Shown here: piece by piece, positions 19,900 through 32,109 of the stretch
How positions within the stretch are numbered: position 1 is the first letter of the stretch
Layout: each line of letters opens with the position of its first letter
Assembly (NCBI RefSeq): GCF_029784155.1
Contig: NC_073693.1
Span: 187,323,802-187,387,801, forward strand
Direction: 5' to 3'
Source of the DNA: Uranotaenia lowii
Lineage: Eukaryota; Arthropoda; Insecta; Diptera; Culicidae
Length of the DNA stretch: 64,000 bases
Made by a program: the position numbers and the translations under genes
The notes under the pieces: generated by a model
The model's database searches: none
What the model was told of the DNA's origin: nothing
The model's input: the letters and a program-made list of their open reading frames with translations, nothing else

Positions 19900-21930
19900 C
19901 ACTGCACTGATTTGAACTAGAAAATTTTGCACAAAAATAGGCCTTTCTTCGGTGATTCAATCCGAGGAATCAAATGAAGGCTATTTGAGCTACAACAAGC
20001 TTAGGAAAATGGAGTTAAAAAAAATGGAGTTGATTTGACCCTCAATTTCCCAACATATTAAATATAGTTTAGAAAAAGCTTGTTCGGACTTGATAATTGT
20101 GAAGAAAATGATCTATCTTGTGTAATTTTTTTTTTCAGAAATCGAATGAAGGCTATTTGAGCTACCGCACGCATTGGAAAACGGAGTTAGGACTGTTTTA
20201 ACCTTAACTCTCCTAATCATTTTACATATTGGCTGTTTTTACCCACTAATTTCTTACATTTTTCAATTTATTTTGGAGGAATCAAACGAAAGCTGTGTGA
20301 GTCACCGCACGCATCGAAAACAGGAGTTATGGCTGTTTTACCCTCAATGTCCCAACATTTTTCAAATATTTCAGAAAAAAAACATGTTAGCACTGAACAA
20401 TTTTGAAATAAATGAGTACTTTAAAGTGTAGGTTTTTCCGAGAAATCAAATGGAGGCTATTTGAGCCCTCGTTCTCATCGGAAAATGGAGTAATGGCTGC
20501 TTTCCCTCCATTCTCCTACAGTTTTCAAATATTTCCGATAAAATGCATGTTCGGTCTTAAAAAAAATTAAAACCAAATGAAACTTATCTTGTGTGTTTTT
20601 TTTTGCGATAAATCGAATGAAGACTGTTTGTATCACTACAAGCTTCGTAAAATTGTGTTATGGCTTAAATATTTGAAGAATGTATGCGAATTAAGGGTAA
20701 AAACGGTCAACTTAAATTTCCGAGGCTTGCAGTGGCTCAAATAGTCATCATTTGATTCCTCGAAAAAAAACACAATATAAGTCTAATTTTTCCAAAATTT
20801 TCAAATCCGAACAAACTTTTTCTGGAATACTTGAAAATTGTTGAGGAATGAAGGGGAAAACAGCCATAACTCTATTTGCCAAAGCGTGCGGTGGCTAAAA
20901 TAGCCTTCATTCGATCTTTGAAGAAAATCCCACAAGATAGATCTCACTTGACTCCAAATTTTCATGTCCGAACTTACTGTTGTACATTTATTTAAAAATA
21001 TAGGGAAATTGAGGGTAAAATCAGCGATAACTCCATTTAACGAAGCACACTGTAGATTAAATAGCCTTCAGTCGATTCCTCGGAAAAAATCACACAAGAT
21101 AAGTCTCATTTGATTCAAAATTTTTAAGTCATAACGTGCGTTTTCTGAAATATTTAAAAATGTAGGGGAATTGAGGGTACAACGGTCTTAACTCCAATTT
21201 CCAATGTGTGCTTTGGCTCAAATAGCCTTAATTGATTCCCCGGAAAAACACACAAGATAGGTCTCATTTGCTCTAAAAATCTTCCATTTCGCTCAAGCTT
21301 TTTCTGAACTAAATATATTGAAATTTTTGTATAATTGTAAAACGGCCACAACTCCATTTTACGACGGGTGCGGTGGCTCAAACAGCCTTTATCGAATTTT
21401 TTCGGAAAAAGTAGCACAAGTTAGGTTTCTTTTGATTTAAAATTTCAAAGTCCGATCATGGTTTCTCCAATCAATTGAAAAATGTAGGGGAATTTAGGGT
21501 AAAAACAATACTCCATTTTATGATGCGTGCGGGGGCTTAATCAGTCTTCATTCAACTTTTTGAAACAAAAAAAAAACACACACACAAGATAATTCTCATT
21601 TTGTTCAAAATTTTCAAGTATATAGTTCAGAAAAAGCATGTTCGACTTTTTCTGAACTATATTAAAAATGTTGGGAAATTGTGGATAAAACGGCCATGAC
21701 TCCATTTTACAAAGTGTTCAGTGGCTGAAATAGCCTTCATTCGACTCCTGGAGAAAAAAAAACACATTCACAATAGGTCCTACCAGATTTAAAATTTTCA
21801 AGTTCAAAGATGCTTTTTTCTCAATTAATTGAAAAATGTAGAGGAAATGAAAGTGAAACGATCATACATTAATTTTCCGATGCGTGGGGTGGCTCAAACA
21901 GCCTTCATTCGATTCTTGATTGTATACAAA
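19900..21930. repeat. Head-to-head array of about 160-bp degenerate repeats
   Basis: A core of the form GAATGAAGGCTATTTGAGC followed by a GCACGC-like word and AACGGAGTTATGGCTG recurs. In plus orientation it is found near 19968, 20143, 20284, 20447 and 20613. From about 20690 the orientation flips and the inverse (TGGCTCAAATAGCCTTCATT) occurs near 20728, 20885, 21046, 21205, 21366, 21525, 21715 and 21880. Spacing is mostly 157-166 bp, range about 141-190. So about five forward and eight reverse units form a large imperfect palindrome centred near 20670. Units have diverged considerably. Short frames here are by-products. Confidence 0.85.
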
Positions 21931-21959
21931 ATATAGGGGAATTAGAGGTTAAAATGGCT

Positions 21960-22567
21960 CTTTAACTGATAAAGAAATATTCTGCAATCAAAGGTCTTGG
22001 TGATGCCTTTTACAATTTTCTCAGTAAGTGCTTTAAAAATTTAAGGTTTCACGAAAAAGCAACTCTTTCCAAAATATTCAAAAATGAATTTTAAAAAGTG
22101 ATCAAAGCTCCCCCAATCTACGGTACCTACTTAATGTTAAATGCATAAATTTGATTAAAACTAATATAAATACAATTTCATTAAAAAAAATTACAACCAT
22201 TTTCTGTCTACTCAATAGCGATTATCCGCTCTTGATTTGTGGCATCTAATTAAAAATTCAAAGCTTACCAAAAAATTAAGCCTCTATAATCTAACCCTAC
22301 TTTTAGTCGGAGTTTACTAAATCGTCATAAAACCAAGGAGTTTATATTTCAACTTACTTTCATCGCAGAATAATTTCAAATACGCTAATCTTACAATCCA
22401 CACTAATGACATAAAGAGTTGTTAGAATCTATGAAAATATTGGAAATGCATTTGTTTAAAAAAAATCATTTTGTTAGTCTCAGAAATCCTTTTTCCATAT
22501 GTTTCGATCTTTGAAAAATATCGGCAGCAAAATCTAAATATTACAACGACTAGTCTGGATTAATTAT
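21960..22567. other. AT-rich non-coding
   Basis: Nothing recognisable apart from AGTGATCAAAGCTCCCCC near 22098, which resembles AGTGATCAAAGTTCCCC near 46331. This is probably a fragment of the same MITE family. Confidence 0.35.
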
Positions 22568-22571
22568 TTAA

Positions 22572-24382
22572 CACTAAACATACCGACACTTTGTATATAC
22601 CTATTCATACCGCGAGCGGTCAAATGACGGTTTACACTGTTTTCGCTAAAACTTTCTTGTTTCTCAACCGATTTCTTTAAAATTTATAGTTTTGAAAAGC
22701 CTATAATGTGACTCAAATATGTTTCTCAGACAATTTTCAGCTACAATCAATTATTTTAAAGTTATGTTAAGTCCAAAAATTTTTTTATGAAAAAACATGC
22801 TTCAGGAAAATTGCTATAAATCTGTTCTTCAGTGCTCGAAAAAAATTTCACTAAGTGCATGAGAAAGCTGAAATTAGAAGCTATATGTTGCACATACGGA
22901 AATTTTATTCAAATTTTTTTTAAGATCATGACCACAAAAAATGTAAAAAAAGTTGTGTAAAACCCGTACTTTTCAATCAATCAACCGCCAAAGCTGTTCC
23001 TGTTACTGTATAAAAATTTCAAAAAATGAATTGGAAAGTTGACGTAATTTGTCACATTTTGGCATCTTTAGATTTTTTAAAATACGAAATACATAATTTA
23101 TGACGAATTTTCAAAGCTAGCTGTTTTTCAAACATTTCATCAATTCGGATTTTTGATACAATTCCTACACCTAAATTCAGCTTTGCACTGGATTTTGAGT
23201 ATGTTATCGTAAGGTTTAGGCAAAAAAATTATATGCAAAAGAAAGAAAATTTCATACCGTTTCTAGTGACGTAACTACATTGGCGGTGCGATGCTTGACA
23301 AAAATATAATAAATATATTTCTGATAGTAAAACCAGAAAATTTGAGCGAATGCTCGTTTATTTTTTCGTTTCCTTTCACCCGTCTTCGTGTGCAAAATAG
23401 CTTTGAGATATTACCACCCACTGCGCCCGTCTGCCAAGCAAGAATTTGTGCTGACTTTTCAAAATTCAGAAACTACCTCACTGTTTTATTTATTATATTT
23501 TTGTCAAGCATCGCACCGCCAATATAGTTACGTCACTAGAACCGGTATGAAATTTTCTTTCTTTTGCATATAATTTTTTTGCCTAAACCTTACGACAACA
23601 TACCCAAAATCCAGTGCAAAGCTGACTTTAGGTGTAGGAATCGTATCAAAAATCCGAATTGATGAAATGTTTGAAAAACAGCTACCTTTGAAAATTCGTC
23701 ATAAATTATGTATTTCGTATTTTGAAAAATCTAAAGACGCCAAAATATGACAAATTACGTCAACTTTCCAATTCATTTTTTGACATTTTTATACAGTAAC
23801 AGGAACAGCTTTGGCGGTTGATTGATTGAAAAGTACGGGTTTTACACAACTTTTTTACATTTTTTGTGGCCATGATTTAAAAAAAAATTTGATAAAAATT
23901 TCTGTATGTGCAACATATAGCTTCTAATTTCAGCTTTCTCATGCACTTAGTGAAATTTTTTTCGAGCACTGAAGAACAGATTTATAGCAATTTTCCTGAA
24001 GCATGTTTTTTCATAAAAAATTTTATGGACTTAACATAACTTTAAAATAATTGATTGTAGCTGAAAATTGTCTGAGAAACATATTTGAGTCACATTATAG
24101 GCTTTTCAAAACTATAAATTTTAAAGAAATCGGTTGAGAAACAAGAAAGTTTTAGCGAAAACAGTGTAAACCATCATTTGACCGCTCGCGGTATGAATAG
24201 GTATACCACATGCGTTATTCGAAAACCACAACACTTAGAAAAATTTAAAAAACGCAAAAATACTTGCATTTTGAAAATAAAAATAGTCCTGTTGTTAAAT
24301 TTGCGAAAAAATAATTACACAAGGTGTAATCATCATTCAAAGTTCAAAAACCGTCATTTGACCGCCTCCGGTACGTTTAGTG
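22572..24382. mobile_element. 1.8-kb TTAA-flanked foldback element, arms about 0.7 kb
   Basis: The sequence 22595-23313 is repeated almost perfectly in inverse orientation at about 23487-24205, leaving a spacer of about 175 bp. The outermost ends match as CACTAAACATACCG (left) and CACTAAACGTACCG (right, reverse complement). Both sit directly inside TTAA (22568-22571 and 24383-24386), the target duplicated by piggyBac-type elements. The word GACCGC-(4)-CGGTA recurs near the ends. There is no coding sequence. A piggyBac-derived foldback MITE is the simplest reading. If transcribed, the arms would form a long hairpin RNA. Confidence 0.82.
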
Positions 24383-24419
24383 TTAAGAAAAAAATTATCC
24401 TAAGATAGGCAAGAAAAAT

Positions 24420-24745
24420 GAAACATACCCAGGGTGGGGTTGGGTGAAAACGACAAAGAATCGAAAAATATGTACAATATTTACTTTTCGTATGAGCTAA
24501 AATATTTCAGTTATTCAAATTAAATATATTTACCTGCTAAAACCTAGCTATGAGTTATTCTTTAAAATTTTTTCACAATTAAAAGGTTATAGTGTGCAAA
24601 AATTACAACCGAATCAGTACCAAACTATGTTCTTCAGCCCCTATTGTTATGCAATTTACTAACGCATTTATTGAAAAAAAAATCCTTGTAACTTCAAAAT
24701 TGTATGTAACTTCCATGATTTTTTCATTGAACAAAATCGGGTTTT
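24420..24745. repeat. Dispersed repeat family B fragment
   Basis: ACAATATTTACTTTTCGTATGA, then AAATATYTCAGT, then TAGCTATGAGT, and the end block CAGCCCCTATTGTTATGC match the stretch at 43990-44185. Related blocks occur near 6600-7020 and 32750-33480. No target duplication or termini are evident, so its nature is unknown. Confidence 0.55.
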
Positions 24746-24759
24746 AGATGGTAAAAATA

Positions 24760-27700
24760 ACGAAAACTATTCCATTGATATTCGTATCCTCCTAACAATC
24801 CCTCCTTCATTCTTAATTGACTACTAGGACGTGGCCGGCGCCGTTATTGAGGGAGAGCATGAGTTTTGTGCAAAGTGAATGAACTGCTAGTCCCAAGCAC
24901 CATTCTTTTGGCCCTTGCACAAAGCTGATGGCCTCGATCAATCACGGAGGATTCGAATGCAACTCGAATTTTGATATTTGGTCTTCTCCTCAGGGTGGAT
25001 CGGGTTTGAATTTTAAGTGCGTTTTTTTTTGGAAAATGTCCCAACATTAAGCTAAGTTTAGGTAACATATACTTAACATATACTTTTTATCGAAAACATA
25101 CAAAGAAGGTTTTACTCACAATTTTTCGAATGAGATCTAAAGAATTGCAATATGTCATAAGATGGCTGTCTATCACTTATCATGTCTAGCCTCCCATAAA
25201 ACGATTGAACAGTATTTTGAAAAAAATATATCTTCAACATGGCTCAATCTTGAAAAATATCTTCGAACCACACTTACGTAGAATTCTCAGGTACCACCAG
25301 TGGGAAGAACGAAAACCACATCACCGATGGTTTTTCACTTCTTGATTGATCGAAGTCATTAATTTTGAACAGAAGCGAACGAAATGGGGCTTGAGGTTAG
25401 CAGTTCTTTTGCCAATGCATATCAAATGGTTCTTTCTTTTCAATTTATATACTGAAGAGGTACAAGCTTAAGTTCGTTCAAAGTAACTCAGATTTTTGAG
25501 AATCACAAAACATTGTACTGATGAGTATTTTTGGAAACTTTTGGTGTTATACATTCTAAGAAGGAGCATCAAATTATTTTACCAATAAATAGAGTGAGAT
25601 ATGGGTGATTCTTAAATTTTCGAGTCAGCGATAACATTTTTTAAAGTCTGTATTTATTACTTTTTTGTATTATTAAGGACATTGTTTATCATTCAGGTCC
25701 ATCTATATTACTTGAGGTATTTCACCGACAAAAAAAAATATTTTGTATACAAGATGTTTAATCGAATACAAAAGTTAACTTGGTTCAACAAACGTCGAAA
25801 CTAAACTCAAAAATTTCTGTACCGAGAGTTCTTGAGTTGATAGAAAAAAACTCTGGCTTCGATTGTTATCGGCCTGCGCAGGGCTGGAAAAGTTGTTGCA
25901 GCAAAGTTTCACAAAATTATGCAATTTAAATTCATTGTAATTCAAAGCTCTGCTGTACCGGAACGAGAAAGTGTGCTTGCTCGGTATTCTTTTCAAGCAG
26001 AATGGGAAAATGAACAGATAAAGGAACGGGCGAAAGTTCGGAGGCAAAAACTTTTGTGTGTGTTTTTTCCATTTAAAAACATTGTACCTGGTAATCCTCT
26101 TTCTACATTTCCTGACTGGTGCTGATTCTAACCTCCTTCCTACCTACTTGCTCTCATGAGTTTGTTTTGTACGCATAGATATGGGCGCTCTGTGGATGTA
26201 AAACGGTAGAAATGTTCATACTAAAGTGGCCCGATGGGATAAAAACACCTAATGCTCTTGGGCGAGTGCATAAATTTTGCAAACGAATTACCATTCCTAA
26301 CCAAAATAGACTTCTGAAAGGTGCTGGAGAAAAACAAAACTGTTTATCAAAAAAAAACATTTCTCACAATTTTCTGGCACATGTTCGATCAATTTGGTTC
26401 TCAGGAATCATCTTAAAACCAAATGCAAAATAAATTTGAACAAAATTTAAGACATAAATCGCTTGAATAGAGTTTTTTAAAGGTTGGGATTTCAGTTTTC
26501 ATTTCAATAATTAATTGCCATATTTGGTATTTCCTCAACATCTTTCACTCCTTCAATTTGGAAAACTCAACACCCCGGAAATAGAACTCAACAGTAATGA
26601 AGCATGAGTTTTTTGGCTGGTTTGAGCTATTCATTAAAAAGTCTTGTGTAGGGGAAAGACCATAACAAGCATGAAGCCATGGAGGAGATCATTGTAGTCA
26701 AAATGTCCTTCAACTTTGGCATAAGCAGGAGAGGCAAAGTGTTCCATTCCTTCCCATACCTATGTGCCGCTGTCCTTTTGGAAGATCAAAAGTGTGAACC
26801 AGTGTTTAGATGTACGAGAAATAGAATAACATAGGACTTCTTGACGATGTCTAGCAGACGCACATGTAGAGAGTCCTAGGTACCTACTCGGATATGGTAG
26901 AGCTTCTAGATGGAAGAAAGCTTAAGCTCCCACACACATGACCTTTTCAGCTTTAACCTGACTTCTGGGGGGTGCTTGTGTAGTGCTTCCAGTACAGTCA
27001 TCTCACAATGTTGAACAGCCAGTTTCAGATGTTTTGATCTCTAGAGTTTATAGTGTGTGTCTACATTAATAGCGGTAGGTGAACTAGGAAAGTTGACAGC
27101 TTAAATTGAACCGTTTATTAACTAACAGAATATCTACCGATAAAAAAGATGCAACAACAACGGAATCCAAATTTATACACCTGTATTTGTTCTTCTGATG
27201 ACCTTGTTGCACCAAATATTCATTGCATACCCAAAGGCTAAAAAAAATCTTCGAATCAACGTTGTTAGTAAGCTAGTAATTCGATAATTTGCGTATATAA
27301 ACAATATAAATAAATTTTATAATAATGCCGTTCGCGGCAATCTCTAGATTAAGCCAGTGTCCCCTGTAATTCAACCAACAAGATTGGGTTGCATTCAAAG
27401 CAATCAGCTTCGTCAACGATACTACCTAAAAAGATTTGAAATCCTAACGACAGCTTGAATAGGAAAAATTGTACCCGTGAAAAGTAAAACTTGATATCTA
27501 CTGACTGACAGATATTCAGTCACTGGATGAGCATTCGAGAAGAGTGCCGCCAGCAGGTGCTGAAGCAAGACCGCGCCGCCGAGTTTAATCAACTCGACCG
27601 AGGGTTCTCCAGGGAGCGAATTTGCGGAATATAAAGCTCTCACATAGAAGCTATTTTTTACTTCAACGCGGAATTGAAGAGTACATTGAAGCACAATAAT

Positions 27701-27870
27701 GGTAGTGAAGGTACTGAAAAATGAACATGAAGAACGTGATTTGATGAAATATTTAATATTCACTCTTGAATAAAAAAAAAATAAGAAATTACCGTAAAAT
27801 GAGGTGCGGGAAAAAAAGATGAAAAATTAAAACAAAAATCTGTTAAAACAAAATATCTGTAAATACAACA
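24760..27870. other. Mixed non-coding sequence, unassigned
   Basis: GC-richer patches lie at 24775-25020 and 26700-26990, with AT-rich DNA between. Frames of 60-90 codons overlap on both strands and carry no motif. The minus-strand text of 26700-26930 has an exon-like texture (TAAHRYGKEWNTLPLL) but is broken by stops and not assignable. Confidence 0.35.
27540..27640 (-). pseudogene. Possible short LINE RT relic
   Basis: Within a 113-codon minus-strand frame, the text GEPSVELIKLGGAVLLQHLL resembles the segment just after the PGPDGIP block of LINE reverse transcriptases (xxPAELIKxGG). Only about 25 residues match and neither neighbouring block is found, so this could be a tiny relic or chance. 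Confidence 0.25.
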
Positions 27871-28191
27871 ACATAAACCGTCAAACGAGGCATCATGCAA
27901 CACTTATTCAATTTTTTTTAAACATAATGTAATAATAATCATTTAATGATAACTAAAGGACACAGTTTTTCACATCGTGCAATAGTTCTTTAAAGTTTTT
28001 GATTCTCATAGAAAATTTTTAAAAATTGAGCAAAAGATGTACCAATCTTTACATTTTTCGAAGCCGTAAAAACTTTAAGCAGTATGACGGATTGGCTTAA
28101 TAATATCACCTACCACCTTTTGGACCTTTTGGACAAACAAAAAATGTAAAATTCAATTCGAACAAAACCAAAACTTTCTGTAATTGGTGCT

Positions 28192-28443
28192 TGATCGATC
28201 TCATCACTATTGGTCACCCTGATGCCACTTAAACGCCTAAAGGTATAGTGTCCAGCTGAACCCTTCAACCACCGCTTGAATGATGCCAACTTTTTTGTTT
28301 TATTGTCTTTGTTTTATATTGTTCTAATTCGCGGGAAAAGTTGAAATGGATTATGAATACGAAATAAAATTTCTCTTTTAGTTTCGGACGTCCCACAGAA
28401 AAGAAGTCTTTCATTTCTAATTCGCAAAAGCCTGGATAAAACA
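28192..28443 (+). repeat. 5' LTR of the miniature retrotransposon
   Basis: 252 bp, TG...CA ends. Identical by eye to 29321-29572. It contains AAATAAAATTT (polyadenylation-like) in its distal third. Confidence 0.88.
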
Positions 28444-28463
28444 TTGGTGCCGTGACCAGGATG
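28444..28463 (+). promoter_or_regulatory. Candidate primer-binding site of the miniature element
   Basis: TTGGTGCCGTGACCAGGATG directly follows the 5' LTR. The TGG start matches a tRNA CCA end. The form is similar to BEL/Pao primer-binding sites; the tRNA was not determined. Confidence 0.6.
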
Positions 28464-29320
28464 GGAAGCTTTCGCCATGAGTTTGTTGCTCTTGGAGCGT
28501 TAAGCTACCCCGACCTGTAACCTGCAACGTAACCTAGCCTCGATCACGCTTGGTCTTCTACATTTGACAGAGTCACCGTAAAATCGTGCCTTCAAAAGCA
28601 ACATCACGTAACCAGAGATTACCCTTTTGGTGTACCGCAACCCGACAACAGCCTGCTGTAACGACCCGATTCCGGTTCAAAAATGTCTCCAGCCCATTAC
28701 CCACTGATCCAGCCTATATAACCGAAAATAAAGCAACCCGGGTGGGTTGTACTGGTATTCAGGTCCAATACCAGCCACCCGGGCATCGTCTGCTGTGCTG
28801 GCTATCCGACCAGTATTACGCTACGAATGGTTTGTCGCAGTAAATCTGCATCCCGGGATCTCTGTCAGCCCTATTTCCCAGATGAGCCGGAGTCCAATTT
28901 AACCTATTCCCGAGACAAACAACCTTCGTGCCGGAACGTCGAACTGTCTTACCGAAGAACTAAGCCATCCACTCCAACTAACATCCACGGCCAGTAATAC
29001 GTCTCGAATGGAAAGCACTGATGTCCATTGTCGAGAATCAGTCATCCGGGATCCTGCCGCACTGATCGCCGATTAGTGCTCACTTCATCTTCATCTCAGA
29101 ATTGATTATCCAGACTTCAACCCATGGCTTCTGAATCCAGTACTCAGCAAAAGAAGCAGGTCCGATACACTGTCCGTCCAGTTCCGAGCCAACCTGCCCC
29201 GTAGTGCCTCAGATATCCTGCTTAAAATCGTTTGGTGTACTGCTTAAAAATCCAGTTTGTTCAAATCAAAACAAACGCTAGGGCTACTAGTGATAAAACA
29301 GTCGTTTTAGGTGGCCAGTA

Positions 29321-29572
29321 TGATCGATCTCATCACTATTGGTCACCCTGATGCCACTTAAACGCCTAAAGGTATAGTGTCCAGCTGAACCCTTCAACCA
29401 CCGCTTGAATGATGCCAACTTTTTTGTTTTATTGTCTTTGTTTTATATTGTTCTAATTCGCGGGAAAAGTTGAAATGGATTATGAATACGAAATAAAATT
29501 TCTCTTTTAGTTTCGGACGTCCCACAGAAAAGAAGTCTTTCATTTCTAATTCGCAAAAGCCTGGATAAAACA
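29321..29572 (+). repeat. 3' LTR of the miniature retrotransposon
   Basis: Second copy of the 252-bp LTR, followed by the GTGCT target duplicate. The sequence just upstream (TAGGTGGCCAGTA) is a weak polypurine tract. Confidence 0.88.
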
Positions 29573-30149
29573 GTGCTTAATGAGCTATGACGTCACTACA
29601 AATTTTCATACCTTGTTTTTGATTTTTCAATAAACACAAAGTTTCGTGCAACTTACCCATTTTTTCATGATTATCTGTGGACATTAAGTTTTTAGAAGCC
29701 CTTGAAGTGGCAAAGTGTTGCATGATGGCCCAGTTGACGGTTCAAGTAAGTAAATAAGTAAGTTGATCGAAAAACAAAATGTTGTTGTTCAGTGAATTAT
29801 ACAAATTTCAGATTAACGTCTTTCTATTTTAACGTCCTTCAATTTTGATAAACTATGACCGAAATAAAATACAAAATAAATACAAGGTACTCAAAAATGA
29901 AAAAAAAACATCAAAAATTTCCTAGAACTCAAAAACAATCACAAAGAAAAACTAGAAATAACAAAAAAAATATTTAAAATGAGTAATACGACAAAAAAAA
30001 TGTAAACCTATATATATAAAAAGCAATTTCTGTATGTTTGTTTGTTTGTTTGTCCTCTATAGACTCAGCCATCTTAAGAGCCAGAGAGCTGAAATTTGGC
30101 ATGGATGCGCATTAGGACAAGAATGATGAAAAATGTTTTCAGATTTTTG

Positions 30150-31180
30150 GATGACCCCTTTTGAAGGGGGTCGCCCATACAAGACAAAAATTGTTTTCAC
30201 GTTATTAAAGTTATTTTTCGTCGGATTGTGATGTAAAATTTGCACATGGGGGTTTTGAAAGATGAGAAATTGATTTGATTGATTGATTTGTATTGAATTT
30301 TGGGTCAGGGGTCGGCAAAAGGGGTCGTCCATATCAACTGTTTAATGTTTTTACGATATTGGCGTTACTATTGTGATGAAAATTAGGTGTTTTGATGAAC
30401 GAGCAATCAATTCAAACTTACAAATTTAGGATCGAGGTCGGCCAAAGGGGTCGTCCATATCAACCTGTAAATGTTTTTGCAATATTGACATTATTATGAC
30501 ATGGATTGAGATGAAAATTTCCACATAGGAGTTTTAAGGGACGCTCTATAGCTTTCAGGTTTCAAATTTTGAGTTAGGGGTCGGTAAAAGGAGTCGTCCA
30601 TATTATCTGTTGCGAGATTGTCATGATTATGCATCGGATTGAGATGAAAATCTGTAGGACATGGGTGTTTTGAAGGACGAACAATTGATTTCAATTATCT
30701 AATTTTGAGAAAGGGTTCGAGCAAAGGGGTCGACCATATGAATGTTTCACTATCTTTGTGATATGGAGGCTAATACACATAAAATTGAGGTGAAAATTTG
30801 AACATGGAAGTTTTAAAGAACGAGTAATTGATTTCAGGTGTCAAATTTGGGATCGGGGATCGGCAAAAGGGGTCTCCCATATTCATTGTTCACTGTTTTT
30901 TGCTGTATTTTTGTACTAATGCATCAGATTGAAATCAAATTTTGTACACGGGAGGTTTAAGAGACGGGCAATTGAATTCAGGTGCCCAATTTTTGATCAG
31001 GTATCGGAAAAAGGGGTCATCCATAAGCCAGGGTCAGGGTCAGGGGTCATGGTTTTACATCGGATTGTGATAAAAACCAGTACAAAAGTACAAGTACAAA
31101 ACGGACGGAAATCGACAAAATCGATTAATAATTTAAAATTCTGAACCAAAGGACAGAACAAAAGGGACGTCCATATACTG
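30150..31180 (+). repeat. Helitron-internal minisatellite, unit 125-155 bp
   Basis: GGGGTCGTCCATAT-like words recur near 30167, 30321, 30448, 30594, 30727, 30868, 31014 and 31163. Each is preceded by a block of the form GGTCGGCAAAA and followed by one of the form GATTGTGATGAAAATTT. About eight diverged units. Overlapping minus-strand frames (for example 30057-30332) are artefacts of this repeat. Confidence 0.75.
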
Positions 31181-31225
31181 CTGAAAATTTTTCGTTATTA
31201 TACATTACGCAATCGAAATCAACTA

Positions 31226-32109
31226 GGGTAAGAACACTTTATATTGAACACCAGCTTTGGGATTCAACGCATTTGTGGCCAATAAATAATAACGAAAGGT
31301 TTTTCGTATTTTTTTTTTTTTGATAGTGTAGCTTAAGCATGTTTCTCAGCTTCGAATTGATATATTTTTTTCGCGGAAATATGTTTTGAAACTAACATTT
31401 AAGCCTATTTATTCAAAATTACTTTTGTCCCAACGATTGAACACAATGTTTCTAATATTGAACAGGCAATGTTCTAATTATTGAACACTTAAACATTGAA
31501 TATCATTGTATATATTCAGGGGTGTTTTTTCTTGATAGTATGCTTTGAAGGGGCGATTTTGGTCGAGCTAGCAACCAAGAAACAGTTTTTTTTATATTTC
31601 CAAACACCAACCGAATGTTTGTTCAATAACTGGTACATGCATTTCTTTACGAAACGAGTACTGCAAGATTGAACGTTCAATAATTGAAACATTGGCGTTT
31701 TCTGTAATCCAATGATTGAACACTTTAATTCGTTAAATTCTAAGAAAATAGGGAGAATAAAGACTGCCACTCTTCCAGAAATCATTCAAAAAGACTTAGT
31801 TGAAAACACTCATAATATTATCTAAGTCATTTATTTGTCTTAAATCCAATGTTTCTCACAAACAAAAAAGGCTGTTTTCTTAAATCAGTCGAAAAATCAA
31901 GCCACAATTTGAAAACATATTCTAGTTCATGGGATTGTGGCTTTAAGAGTCCAAAATTCTCGATAAAAATTTTAACAGAGGTTGAAAATGCTTCACAGTG
32001 GCAAAACAATTTTAAATGAATTTTTCTACTGCATATCATTGTTTTAATTGGTTAATGTTTTACGAGTGTTCAATATCTGGTACCTGTTCAATAACTAGTG
32101 CTTCTACCC
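31226..32109. mobile_element. 884-bp TA-flanked MITE repeating ATTGAACA
   Basis: Left end GGGTAAGAACACTTTATATT followed by GAACA; right end (reverse complement) GGGTAGAAGCACTAGTTATT followed by GAACA. TA flanks both sides (31224-31225 and 32110-32111). The word ATTGAACA occurs many times inside, on both strands (31430-31500 and 31620-31720). It is nested in the Helitron. Build and TA-GGGTA ends resemble the element at 15854-16975. Confidence 0.72.

Larger units (their letters stand above)
28192..29572 (+). mobile_element. Miniature LTR retrotransposon (TRIM-like), 1381 bp
   Basis: Two direct repeats of 252 bp (28192-28443 and 29321-29572), beginning TGATCGATC and ending ATAAAACA (TG...CA), enclose 877 bp. 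I read no difference between them. GTGCT is duplicated on both sides (28187-28191 and 29573-29577). Directly inside the left LTR is TTGGTGCCGTGACCAGGAT, which starts as a primer-binding site should (TGG after one or two bases) and resembles those of BEL/Pao elements. The interior has no gag, protease or RT; the one frame (28586-28843) has no known motif. It must have moved using enzymes of a full-length relative. LTR identity implies recent insertion. Confidence 0.88.
27877..29741 (-). repeat. Dispersed repeat family A, minus-strand copy split by an LTR element
   Basis: The left edge ACCGTCAAACGAGGCATC and the right edge ending CAGTTGACGGT are the two inverted termini of family A. Inside, ATGACGGATTGGCTTAATAA, then ATCACCTAC (about 28085), is the reverse complement of the block in the 15363 and 36905 copies, and CATGATTATCTGTGGACAT (about 29665) matches 34661-34679 in reverse. 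The copy is interrupted at 28187 by the LTR element, whose removal, with one GTGCT, restores continuity. Confidence 0.75.

Noticed and set aside
30057..30694. Minus-strand frames inside the Helitron
   Set aside because: They are antisense of the minisatellite and lack any domain.
30150..31180. CRISPR-like array
   Set aside because: Units are diverged, have no constant spacers, and lie inside a Helitron in a eukaryotic context.
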